A stretch of 64,000 bases of DNA, taken from the NCBI GenBank assembly GCA_947642445.1, contig CANRSF010000003.1, positions 62,001 through 126,000 of the forward strand, given 5' to 3'. Shown one piece after another: positions 43,096-50,722 of the stretch (the first letter of the stretch is position 1; every line of letters starts with the position of its first letter). Both the position numbers and the translations under genes were made by a program. The DNA comes from an uncultured Collinsella sp. (GTDB taxonomy: Bacteria > Actinomycetota > Coriobacteriia > Coriobacteriales > Coriobacteriaceae). The notes beneath the pieces were generated by a model. The model saw only the letters and a program-made list of their open reading frames with translations, was not told the origin of the DNA and ran no database searches.

Positions 43096-44472
43096 ATGGC
43101 AGAAGAAACGACCGCCGCTGTTGAGGAGGAGCGTGAGCTTGCCTCGCAGCCGATTCCCGGCCTGGTGCGCAAGTACACCATCATCACCGGCCAGGGTATG
43201 CTCGCCCAGATTATCATGGTGGTCCTTGAGGGCCTCGTGATGGGTTGGGGCCTGGGTGCACACGGCCTGGCCTGTGTTTCGATCATCATGTCGGTCGAGT
43301 ACATTAACCTGGCCTTTGGCAACCTGTTTGGCACCGGCGTGCCCGCCGTGGTGGGCAACCTTTTGGGTGCCGGCGACATTAAGGGCGCCAGCAAGGCGTT
43401 TAGCCAGGGTTTTTGGCTTACCACGATTGTGAGTGTGCTGCTTGCTGTGGTGATGGCTGTGTTTACCGAGCCCATCTGCGCATTCTTCGGCGCCACGCCC
43501 GACATCATGGCCGATACCGTTGCCGGCGTGCGCACCTTCTCCGTGCTGCTGCCGCTCACGGTCATTGGTCAGATGGTCACCGCCGTCATGCGTGTGGACG
43601 AGAAGGTTCAGATCCAGGCCAACCTCATGACCGTGTCTGCCATCGTCGCTATCTGCTGGCTTGCGCTTTCCACGTTTGTGCTCAAGCTTGGCGTTATGGG
43701 AGCTGGTGTGTACTACGGTCTTTCCATCGGTATCTGGGCCATCGGTATCTTCTGGTTCATCGGCGGTAAGAAGTCGCAGCTCCAGATCAGCGCCGCCGAC
43801 CTCAAACTCGACATGGCCATCTGCGGCCAGATCATCAAGATTGGTTTCCCGTTCTTTTTGGTGCAAGCTGCCACGTTCATCTTCAACACCGTTGCCAACT
43901 CGTTGCTTGGCCAGCTCGGCGGCGACATGGGTTCGCTCTACATCGCGGCCTTTGGTGTGATCAACGGCTACATCCTCTACATTACCATGATGGTCGCCCA
44001 GTGCTTCTCGTACGGCCTGCAGCCCATTGCCGCCTTCAACGCCGGCGCCAAGGCGTGGGCGCGCCTCAAGGAAACGCTCTCCTGCACGCTTAAGTACCAG
44101 GTCGTGACGCTTGCTGCGGTGTCTGCTGTGCTATGGGTGGCCGCAACGCCGGTCTGCGCCTTTTTTGCTGGTAGCGATCCGGCGCTCGTCGAGGTTGCCG
44201 CCAACGCCACGCGCATCGTTATCCTGGCCGTGGCCCTGGGCTATCTTGCCATGACCATGTCGATGTACTTCCAGGCGGTTGAGAAGGTGGGTATCGCCAC
44301 GTTCACCGGTCTGCTCCGCTACGTGATCTGCTCCGTGCCGCTTATGTACCTGCTTGGCAACATGATGGGCGTTCAGGGTGTCTGGTTTGCCTTGGTGGCG
44401 GCTGACGCCATCACTGGTCTTATCTCCATCGCCCTCGCCGTCCGCGAATCCAAGCGACTTGCCACGCTCTAG
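43096..44472 (+). CDS. MATE family efflux transporter
   Basis: A 458-residue membrane protein with about twelve hydrophobic segments in two similar halves. It includes NLFGTGVPAVVGNLLGAGD, matching the MATE pattern, and GLQPIAAFNAGAKAWARLKE in the second half. Such transporters export cationic or drug-like compounds using Na+ or H+ gradients. GGAAAGGGGAGAAC is upstream of the chosen ATG; an earlier in-frame start is not supported. Probably co-transcribed with the amidohydrolase, and followed by a strong terminator. Confidence 0.9.
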   Translation: MAEETTAAVEEERELASQPIPGLVRKYTIITGQGMLAQIIMVVLEGLVMGWGLGAHGLACVSIIMSVEYINLAFGNLFGTGVPAVVGNLLGAGDIKGASKAFSQGFWLTTIVSVLLAVVMAVFTEPICAFFGATPDIMADTVAGVRTFSVLLPLTVIGQMVTAVMRVDEKVQIQANLMTVSAIVAICWLALSTFVLKLGVMGAGVYYGLSIGIWAIGIFWFIGGKKSQLQISAADLKLDMAICGQIIKIGFPFFLVQAATFIFNTVANSLLGQLGGDMGSLYIAAFGVINGYILYITMMVAQCFSYGLQPIAAFNAGAKAWARLKETLSCTLKYQVVTLAAVSAVLWVAATPVCAFFAGSDPALVEVAANATRIVILAVALGYLAMTMSMYFQAVEKVGIATFTGLLRYVICSVPLMYLLGNMMGVQGVWFALVAADAITGLISIALAVRESKRLATL

Positions 44473-44521
44473 ACTCGGACACGGCCGGCCCGCGATAGTC
44501 GAATAAGTCAACTCGCCTGCA

Positions 44522-44566
44522 AGCCACCACAATGGGGACAGTTCCCATTGTGGTGGCTATTGTTAT
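44522..44566 (+). terminator. terminator after the MATE gene
   Basis: AGCCACCACAATGGG (44522-44536) pairs with CCCATTGTGGTGGCT (44544-44558), followed by ATTGTTATTT. Confidence 0.85.
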
Positions 44567-44621
44567 TTAGGGTCTGAGATTTCGGCTCTATAAATAACGT
44601 TTTTGAACTGGGCTACTAAAA

Positions 44622-44736
44622 GATTGTGGAAAACACTACTACAAGATTATGGAAAACACTACTACAAGATTATGGAAAACGCTACTGCAAGATTATGGCA
44701 AATGATACTATACGATTATGGTAACAGCGTTATAAG
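44622..44736 (+). repeat. five tandem 23-bp repeats
   Basis: GATTATGG (GATTGTGG in the first) begins at 44622, 44645, 44668, 44691 and 44714, exactly 23 bp apart. The middle units are nearly identical over all 23 bases (GATTATGGAAAACACTACTA then CAA); the last one diverges. The array ends about 10 bp before the ATPase start codon and must overlap its promoter or leader. Confidence 0.9.
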
Positions 44737-44746
44737 GGGCGTTGAT

Positions 44747-45916
44747 ATGGCCGAGTACATTAACAGGGATTTGCATGAGTTGCTCATTCGCATGGCGGGT
44801 TGGTTTCCTGTTGTGTCGTTGACGGGGCCTAGGCAGAGCGGTAAGTCTACGCTGGTTAGGCATGCCTTTCCCGACTATTCCTATGTCACGCTTGAGGACC
44901 CCCAAACGAGGCGCGCGGCCTTGGAGGATCCGGTGAGTTTTATCCGCAACCGAAAGGGCGGACTCATCATCGATGAGGCGCAATACGCCCCGGATTTGTT
45001 CTCGATGATTCAGGTTGTTTCGGATGAGCGGGGAGACGCCGGTCAATACATCCTTACGGGATCGCAAAACTTTTTGATGATGAAAAGCATCGGCCAGTCT
45101 CTTGCCGGGCGAGTCGGGATCTTAAAATTGCTGCCATTTTCGTTTCGAGAAGCGGAGAGGGGCCAGCAGGGGCAGTTGGAAGTGGATTTGTTTGCGCTCG
45201 AAGGGGGATACCCTCGCCTGCGTTCCGCCGGAATGCCGTCCTCGGTTTATTTCCCCAGCTATATTGATACCTATGTTGAGCGCGATGTTGTGGGCTTGCT
45301 TGACGTGCGCAATAAAGCAGAGTTTCATAAGTTTCTGTCCATAATTGCCCAGAGCGCCGGTGCTCTCATTAATATATCTTCGCTTTCTCGAGATACGGGT
45401 GTGAACGTATCGACCATTAAAAGCTGGTTGTCTATCCTGGAGCAGAGCTACCTGACGTTTTCACTGCAGCCCTATTATGCAAATGCCAGGAAACGTTTGA
45501 CTAAAACGCCCAAGCTTTATTTTTACGACACGGGGCTGCTCTGCTACTTGCTCAAAATTGGATCACTGGAGCAACTTTTGGAGAGCCCTTATCTGGGGGC
45601 AGTTTTCGAAAACCTCATCGTTTCCGAAACGGCGAAGAGCCATCTCAACGTGGGCGAGAATCCCGAGTTGTATTTCTATAGGGACGACGGCAAGCGAGAA
45701 ATCGATTTGCTCGACTGCACAAACTCAGGGAGTCCCAAGGCTATCGAAATAAAATCATCCAGAACGTATCACGATAAGTACGCCCGCCATTTACAGGCTG
45801 TATGCGATGAGATCGACATTGCAAAAGATGCGCGCTATGTTGTGGCCCGCGTGGATTCAACGTATGAGTCGAAAGACTGTAGCGTGGTCTCGGCGCGTGA
45901 TTGGCTTTTGCGATAA
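44747..45916 (+). CDS. ATP-binding protein, AAA domain plus DUF4143 (second copy)
   Basis: A 389-residue protein with Walker A GPRQSGKST (about 27-35), Walker B GLIIDEAQ, sensor LTGSQNF and a C-terminal nuclease-like signature REIDLLD followed by AIEIKSS. It is the same family as 5682-7052 but only distantly similar to it. The ATG at 44747 is used; the frame is open further upstream through the 23-bp repeats but there the codons simply repeat. It is a stand-alone gene with its own terminator, AT-richer than neighbours. Function unknown. Confidence 0.88.
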   Translation: MAEYINRDLHELLIRMAGWFPVVSLTGPRQSGKSTLVRHAFPDYSYVTLEDPQTRRAALEDPVSFIRNRKGGLIIDEAQYAPDLFSMIQVVSDERGDAGQYILTGSQNFLMMKSIGQSLAGRVGILKLLPFSFREAERGQQGQLEVDLFALEGGYPRLRSAGMPSSVYFPSYIDTYVERDVVGLLDVRNKAEFHKFLSIIAQSAGALINISSLSRDTGVNVSTIKSWLSILEQSYLTFSLQPYYANARKRLTKTPKLYFYDTGLLCYLLKIGSLEQLLESPYLGAVFENLIVSETAKSHLNVGENPELYFYRDDGKREIDLLDCTNSGSPKAIEIKSSRTYHDKYARHLQAVCDEIDIAKDARYVVARVDSTYESKDCSVVSARDWLLR

Positions 45917-45939
45917 CAAGTTCGGCGTATTAACAACTG

Positions 45940-45976
45940 CCGCGAAGAGGATCGGACCCCTTTCGCGGCGGTTTTT
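45940..45976 (+). terminator. terminator after the second DUF4143 ATPase
   Basis: CCGCGAAGAGG pairs with CCCCTTTCGCGG, then CGGTTTTTT. Confidence 0.7.
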
Positions 45977-45992
45977 TGCCGATCCGGTGCGC

Positions 45993-46220
45993 CTCAGATG
46001 CAAGTGAGTAGGCTTTTTTGGATCTGTCGAGCACACCGCGACAAACGCTAAATAAAACCGCAGGTCAGAGCTGTGGCGTTTTGGAGTGTGCTCGGCCTCC
46101 TGCAAAAGGTCTACTCACTTGGTTTTTCGGCGAGAAGGCCGCCGCAAGGGCAAGCAGCTCTCCTCACGGCGGTTGGCGTTTGCCCAGATAAAACCTGCCA
46201 AAATAAACCTGTCCCTTTTG
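45993..46220. repeat. 230-bp dispersed intergenic element, copy 2
   Basis: Second copy of 31975-32204, with inverted arms at 46002-46017 and 46104-46120. It again lies between converging genes and behind a CCGCGAA-type terminator. Confidence 0.8.
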
Positions 46221-46275
46221 GCGTGGCTGATTGGTTTGGGCTGTTTTGGAGAAAGCCCATGAGGCGGCACTCAGG

Positions 46276-46926
46276 CTAATCCTGCGTGTCGCCTCCGTAC
46301 ATGTAGACGATAAAGCCGTCGCCGGTGTCTTGGCTGTGATCCTCCAGGATGCGTTTCATGTTGAGGTGCTCGTAGAACTGCCAGTCAGAGTTGCAGTCGC
46401 TCATCAGGAAGAACTTGGTGCACCCGGCTTTGGCGAGTTCGGCGCGCGCAAGGTCGATGAGCTCGCGGCCGAGTCCCTTGCCCTGCCACTCGGGCACAAT
46501 GATGATCAGGTTGAGCTGGCCCTGGGCATACTCGTCGCCCGTGGCGGCAAAGCGATCGGCCGTGGCCTTTTCGCGACTGTCGCCAAAGAGCGAGCCCTCG
46601 AGTTTGGCATCGGCGGTCTTTGCCATCTCGGTTGCCTGGGCGAACATCTCGTCGTAGCAGGGTACCCACGTGGGGTTGGTACGCGGCTTGCCGTCCTCGA
46701 AGATACCGATGCAGCAGGCGGCGATAATGCGGCCCTCTGCCTCGGCGACGAGCGCGATGGGGGAGCGCTGCAGCTGCATGGCAATGTTGAAGCGCGCGCA
46801 GAAATCGGCAGCTTCGACGTCGCCGCGGTTGCGCAGCGTGTTGCACCACAGCTGGTTGTAGATGGCGGCGATGCCAGCCAGGTCGTCGAGCGTGGCGGCG
46901 CGCAGGGTTACGTTGTCAAGGCTCAT
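46276..46926 (-). CDS. GNAT family N-acetyltransferase
   Basis: A 216-residue acetyltransferase. It begins LRAATLDDLAGIAAIYNQLW, and the acetyl-CoA-binding motif IIVPEWQGKGLGRELIDLA (about 145-163) is clear. CTKFFLMSDCNSDWQFYEHL follows in the C-terminal part. ATG at 46926 has AAGGAG five bases upstream. The acceptor substrate is unknown. It stands alone, convergent with the ATPase gene. Confidence 0.85.
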   Translation of the reverse strand: MSLDNVTLRAATLDDLAGIAAIYNQLWCNTLRNRGDVEAADFCARFNIAMQLQRSPIALVAEAEGRIIAACCIGIFEDGKPRTNPTWVPCYDEMFAQATEMAKTADAKLEGSLFGDSREKATADRFAATGDEYAQGQLNLIIIVPEWQGKGLGRELIDLARAELAKAGCTKFFLMSDCNSDWQFYEHLNMKRILEDHSQDTGDGFIVYMYGGDTQD

Positions 46927-47042
46927 GGAGGCTCCTTCCAAGGTGGGTCAGGCCACCTCTGAGTGTGACATGGGCGCACCGCTGCCGCATCAACCATTCG
47001 GTAGACGAGCTTCGATCTCTCGGGGACGGAGGAAAAGGGGCC

Positions 47043-47166
47043 ACGAGCGAGGATTTTCGGACGCTTGCTCGACGAGAGTGGATAATCTCCCGCTTTTAGC
47101 GCGAACATAGGTCAAAAACGGGAGATTATCCACTCTCGTTGGAAGCGCCCGAAAATCCTCGCTCGT
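47043..47166. repeat. nested long hairpin before the DAHP synthase gene
   Basis: Outer arms ACGAGCGAGGATTTTCGG (47043 on) and CCGAAAATCCTCGCTCGT (to 47166); inner arms GAGAGTGGATAATCTCCCG (from 47074) and its complement (to 47138). The inner arm recurs as a single half at 48403-48426. It lies in a 350-bp gap. Confidence 0.7.
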
Positions 47167-47276
47167 TATCCATTCCCTTTTTGGCTGGTTGTGCTTGCAC
47201 TTTAGCGTGCGACAGCGGATAATGCCGAGCATTCGACAATGTTCTCGTTGCCATCAATTGATTGAGGAGGCCCCGC

Positions 47277-48308
47277 ATGGCCATGGAATTTAAACGCAGG
47301 CTGCCGATCCCCATGGAGATCCGCGAGGAAATGCCGCTTTCCGCCGAGCTTACCGCTAAGAAGCAGGCATTCGACGCCGAGGTCGCCAAGGTCTTTACCG
47401 GCGAGGACGCGCGCAAGGTGCTCATCATCGGACCGTGCTCTGCCGACCGCGAGGACTCGGTCCTCGAGTACATGAACCGCCTGGCCAAAACCGCCGAGGA
47501 GGTCAAGGACAAGCTCATCATCATTCCGCGCGTCTACACCAACAAGCCGCGTACTAAGGGCACTGGCTACAAGGGCCTGCTGCACAACCCCGACCCCGAG
47601 GCGCCCGATGACCTGCTCGAGGGCGTTAAGGCCATCCGCCACATGCACCTGCGCGTCATCGAGGAGACTGGCTTCTTCACTGCCGACGAGATGCTCTACC
47701 CGTCCAACTACCAGTACCTCGTCGACCTGTTGAGCTACGTCGCCGTGGGTGCGCGCTCGGTCGAAAACCAGGAGCATCGCCTGGTGTCGAGTGGCATTTC
47801 GGTGCCGGTGGGTATGAAGAACCCCACTGCCGGTTCCACCACCGTCATGCTCAATTCCATCTACGCCGCCCAGGCGCATCAGAGCTTTATCTTCCGCAAC
47901 TGGGAGGTCGAGTGCGACGGCAACCCGCTCGCGCATGCCGTCATGCGCGGCTACATCGGCCTCGACGGTCGTACCTACCCCAATTACCACTACGAGCACC
48001 TGGAGCGTCTGGCCGAGCGCTACACCGAGCACGCCGGCTATGCCAATCCGGCAGCGGTCATCGACTGCAACCACGACAACTCGGGCAAGCGTCCGCTGGA
48101 GCAGTATCGCATTTGCAAGGAGGTGCTCGACAGCTGCCGCCGCAACGAAGCCATTTCAAGGCTGGTCAAGGGCTTTATGATCGAGTCCTACCTTGAGGAC
48201 GGCAACCAGCCGGTCGACGGCGGTGTCTTTGGCAAGTCGATCACCGATCCGTGCCTGGGCTGGGAAAAGACCGACTACCTCATTCACGAGATCGCGGAGC
48301 GGGTTTAG
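47277..48308 (+). CDS. 3-deoxy-7-phosphoheptulonate (DAHP) synthase, class I
   Basis: A 343-residue enzyme joining phosphoenolpyruvate and erythrose-4-phosphate, the first step of the shikimate pathway. Class I AroFGH-type motifs are visible: IGPCSADRE, RVYTNKPRTKGTGYKGL, GARSVENQEHR, VGMKNPTAG and DCNHDNSGK. An N-terminal segment precedes the barrel as in regulated members, but the feedback amino acid cannot be told. GAGGAGG lies upstream. No other shikimate genes are adjacent. Confidence 0.93.
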   Translation: MAMEFKRRLPIPMEIREEMPLSAELTAKKQAFDAEVAKVFTGEDARKVLIIGPCSADREDSVLEYMNRLAKTAEEVKDKLIIIPRVYTNKPRTKGTGYKGLLHNPDPEAPDDLLEGVKAIRHMHLRVIEETGFFTADEMLYPSNYQYLVDLLSYVAVGARSVENQEHRLVSSGISVPVGMKNPTAGSTTVMLNSIYAAQAHQSFIFRNWEVECDGNPLAHAVMRGYIGLDGRTYPNYHYEHLERLAERYTEHAGYANPAAVIDCNHDNSGKRPLEQYRICKEVLDSCRRNEAISRLVKGFMIESYLEDGNQPVDGGVFGKSITDPCLGWEKTDYLIHEIAERV

Positions 48309-48402
48309 TTACGCGGGTTTTCGCTGACTCTGCCAAGACATCGGCGGTCCCGTTGCTGCCGGGCACTCATTGGGGACCGACTTAAATGAGTGCTCGCAGA
48401 AT

Positions 48403-48426
48403 GAGAGTGGATAATCTCCCGTTTTT
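48403..48426. repeat. single arm of the 47043-47166 hairpin
   Basis: GAGAGTGGATAATCTCCCGT and following T's match the inner arm of the hairpin at 47074. No complementary partner lies nearby, so it looks like a fragment. Confidence 0.6.
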
Positions 48427-48428
48427 AA

Positions 48429-48486
48429 GTAGTCGTTGGGGACGTTCTTGTTTGACTGGTCGTTTAAGAACGTCCCCAATGACTAC
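48429..48486. repeat. 58-bp palindromic dispersed repeat, copy 2
   Basis: GTAGTCGTTGGGGACGTTCT at the left and its complement at the right, same length and middle (GACTGGTCGTTTAAG) as 17613-17670. Confidence 0.75.
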
Positions 48487-48500
48487 CCTGTTGGCCTTTT

Positions 48501-48748
48501 CCAGGCCCTGTGGGCAAAAAATGGCAAATATGAGTACTGTTGCTATCGTAGTGTCATATTGCCGGCATAAGATAATAGACATAACAGAAAATATGTTCAT
48601 TAACCTTAACACATATAAGCCCGCTATAGAACTATTTGAGTAATTTAGGGGCGCTTGCAAGCCGTGCGGGCAGCATATGGGGCTGTTTTGGCTGTTACTA
48701 AAAAGGTAACAGTACTCATATTTGCCATTTTTTGCCCACAGGGGCTGG
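48501..48748. mobile_element. 248-bp MITE-like element with 41-bp inverted ends
   Basis: The left arm 48501-48541 (starts CCAGGCCCTGTGGGCAAAAA) and right arm 48708-48748 are inverted repeats with one mismatch. The 166-bp interior is AT-rich and has no convincing gene. This size and structure suit a non-autonomous transposon; no transposase is in the window. Confidence 0.7.
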
Positions 48749-48802
48749 AAAGGACCGTCAATTCGGCTCCAGGGGATGCGGCCCAAGGGCCGCAGAACGA
48801 AA

Positions 48803-48837
48803 AATGGGGGCGCTGGTTGTCCTGCGCCCCCATTCTT
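48803..48837 (-). terminator. terminator of the ABC exporter operon
   Basis: AATGGGGGCGC (48803-48813) pairs with GCGCCCCCATT (48824-48834); on the minus strand the stem ends in ATTTTTCG. Confidence 0.8.
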
Positions 48838-48865
48838 TGGGTATTGCGGTTGTTTGCCGCCGGTT

Positions 48866-50722
48866 TTACGCCGCCTCGTCGAACTGCGAGTTGTACAGGT
48901 CGGCGTAGAAGCCGCCCTGGGCGAGCAGTTCGTCGTGTGTGCCCTTCTCGACGATGTCGCCGTCGCGAATCACCAAGATCACGTCGGCGTTGCGGATCGT
49001 GGACAGGCGGTGCGCGATGACAAAGCTCGTGCGGCCCTGCATCAGCGCATCCATGGCGCGCTGGATGAGCTCCTCGGTGCGGGTATCGACGTTGGAGGTT
49101 GCCTCGTCCAAAATCAGCGCCGGGCGGTCGGCCAAAATGGCACGGGCGATGGTCACGAGCTGGCGCTGACCCTGCGACAGGTTAGTGCCCTCCTCGTTGA
49201 TCATAAAGTCGTAGCCGCCGGCGAGCGTATGGATAAAGTGGTCGCAGCGTGCGGCGCGCGCGGCGGCCTCGACTTCGGCATCGCTCGCATCGGGGCGTCC
49301 GTAGCGAATGTTCTCGCGAATGGTGCCGTTAAACAGCCAGGTATCCTGCAGCACCATGGCAAACTCGCCGCGCAGTGCCGCGCGGTCCCAGTCGCGCACG
49401 TCGATGCCCTCGACGCGCAGCGAACCGCCGTCCACGTCGTAGAAGCGCTGCAGCAGCTTGATGAGCGTGGTCTTGCCAGCGCCGGTGGGACCGACGATGG
49501 CGATGGTCTGACCGGGCTGCGCCTCACAGCTAAAGTCGTGGATGATGGTCTTGTCCGGCGTGTAGCCAAACTTGACGTGGTCGAACTCCACGTGACCGGG
49601 GCGCTTCTCGGGGATCTGCGCGTCGGCCTTTTGCTCCTCCTCGGGCGCGGCCAGGAACTCAAACACGCGCTCGGTGGCGGCAGCCATCGACTGCATCGTG
49701 TTGCTCACGTTGCCCAGCTGCTGCACGGGTTGCGTAAAGTTGCGCACGTACTGAATGAAGCTCTGGATGTCGCCGGGCGTGGCGTTACCAGTCAGCGCGA
49801 GCTGCGCGCCCACCACGACGACGCCCACGTAGCCCATGTTGCCCACCAGGCTCATAAGCGGCATCATCAGGCCCGACAGGAACTGCGAGCGCCAACCGCT
49901 CATAAAGAGGCGGTCGTTCTCTTTGTCGAACTCCTCGATCGAGGCCTCGGCGCGGTCGAACACCTGAATGACGTTCTGGCCGGCAAAGTCCTCCTCGATG
50001 ATGCCGTTGACGGCGCCCAGGACCTGCTGCTGCTCGCGGAAGTACGGCTGCGAGAAGTGAATCATCACGGTCAGGATAATCGCGGCTGCCGGCAGCGTGA
50101 GCACGGTGACGCCGGTGAGCGGCAGACTGATCGACAGCATCATGACGAGCACGCCGATAATCTGCGTCACCGACGTGATGAGCTGCGTCACGCTCTGGTT
50201 GAGTGACTGACCCAGCGTGTCGACATCGTTGGTGATGCGGCTGAGCACGTCGCCCTTGCTGTGGCCGTTGAAGTAGCTCATCGGCACGACAGCGATCTTG
50301 GCGGCGATCTCCTTGCGCATGCGATAACAAATCTTTTGCGTGACGCCGGTCATGAGCCAACCCTGGATGAGGCTGCAGACAGAGCTTGCCAGATACAGGC
50401 AGAGCAAAAAGCCGAGCGTCTTGGCGATCCAGGCAAAGTTGACATCGCCGGTACCGTTGACCTTGGAGACCAGGCCTTCGAACAGTTTGGTCGTAACCTG
50501 GCCGAGCACCTTGGGTCCCACAATGTTAAAGATGACCGAGCACACGGCAAAGGCGACGGCGGCAAACACGGCAATCTTGTGCTGACCGATATAGCCGAGT
50601 AGCTGCCTCATGGTGCCCTTAAAGTCCTTGGCCTTTTCGCCGCGGCCCATGCCACCCATGCGGCCCATGGGACCGCGCCGGCGGGTGGGCTTGGGAATCT
50701 GAGTCTTGGTCTCGTCGGCCAT
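48866..50722 (-). CDS. ABC exporter, ATP-binding/permease subunit B
   Basis: A 618-residue half-transporter. A basic Gly/Met/Arg-rich N-terminus (about 1-35) is followed by six transmembrane helices (about 45-345) and an ATPase domain with Walker A GPTGAGKTT, signature LSQGQRQLVTIARA and Walker B LILDEATSNVD with the catalytic Glu. Its start overlaps the stop of the upstream ABC gene by one base (TAATG), which indicates a heterodimer. In such exporters this half carries the active ATP site. Probable multidrug exporter under the MarR protein. Confidence 0.92.
   Translation of the reverse strand: MADETKTQIPKPTRRRGPMGRMGGMGRGEKAKDFKGTMRQLLGYIGQHKIAVFAAVAFAVCSVIFNIVGPKVLGQVTTKLFEGLVSKVNGTGDVNFAWIAKTLGFLLCLYLASSVCSLIQGWLMTGVTQKICYRMRKEIAAKIAVVPMSYFNGHSKGDVLSRITNDVDTLGQSLNQSVTQLITSVTQIIGVLVMMLSISLPLTGVTVLTLPAAAIILTVMIHFSQPYFREQQQVLGAVNGIIEEDFAGQNVIQVFDRAEASIEEFDKENDRLFMSGWRSQFLSGLMMPLMSLVGNMGYVGVVVVGAQLALTGNATPGDIQSFIQYVRNFTQPVQQLGNVSNTMQSMAAATERVFEFLAAPEEEQKADAQIPEKRPGHVEFDHVKFGYTPDKTIIHDFSCEAQPGQTIAIVGPTGAGKTTLIKLLQRFYDVDGGSLRVEGIDVRDWDRAALRGEFAMVLQDTWLFNGTIRENIRYGRPDASDAEVEAAARAARCDHFIHTLAGGYDFMINEEGTNLSQGQRQLVTIARAILADRPALILDEATSNVDTRTEELIQRAMDALMQGRTSFVIAHRLSTIRNADVILVIRDGDIVEKGTHDELLAQGGFYADLYNSQFDEAA

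Noticed and set aside
44603-44746. N-terminal extension of the second ATPase through the 23-bp repeats
   Set aside because: The open frame there is a consequence of the repeats; the ATG at 44747 begins the conserved family sequence.
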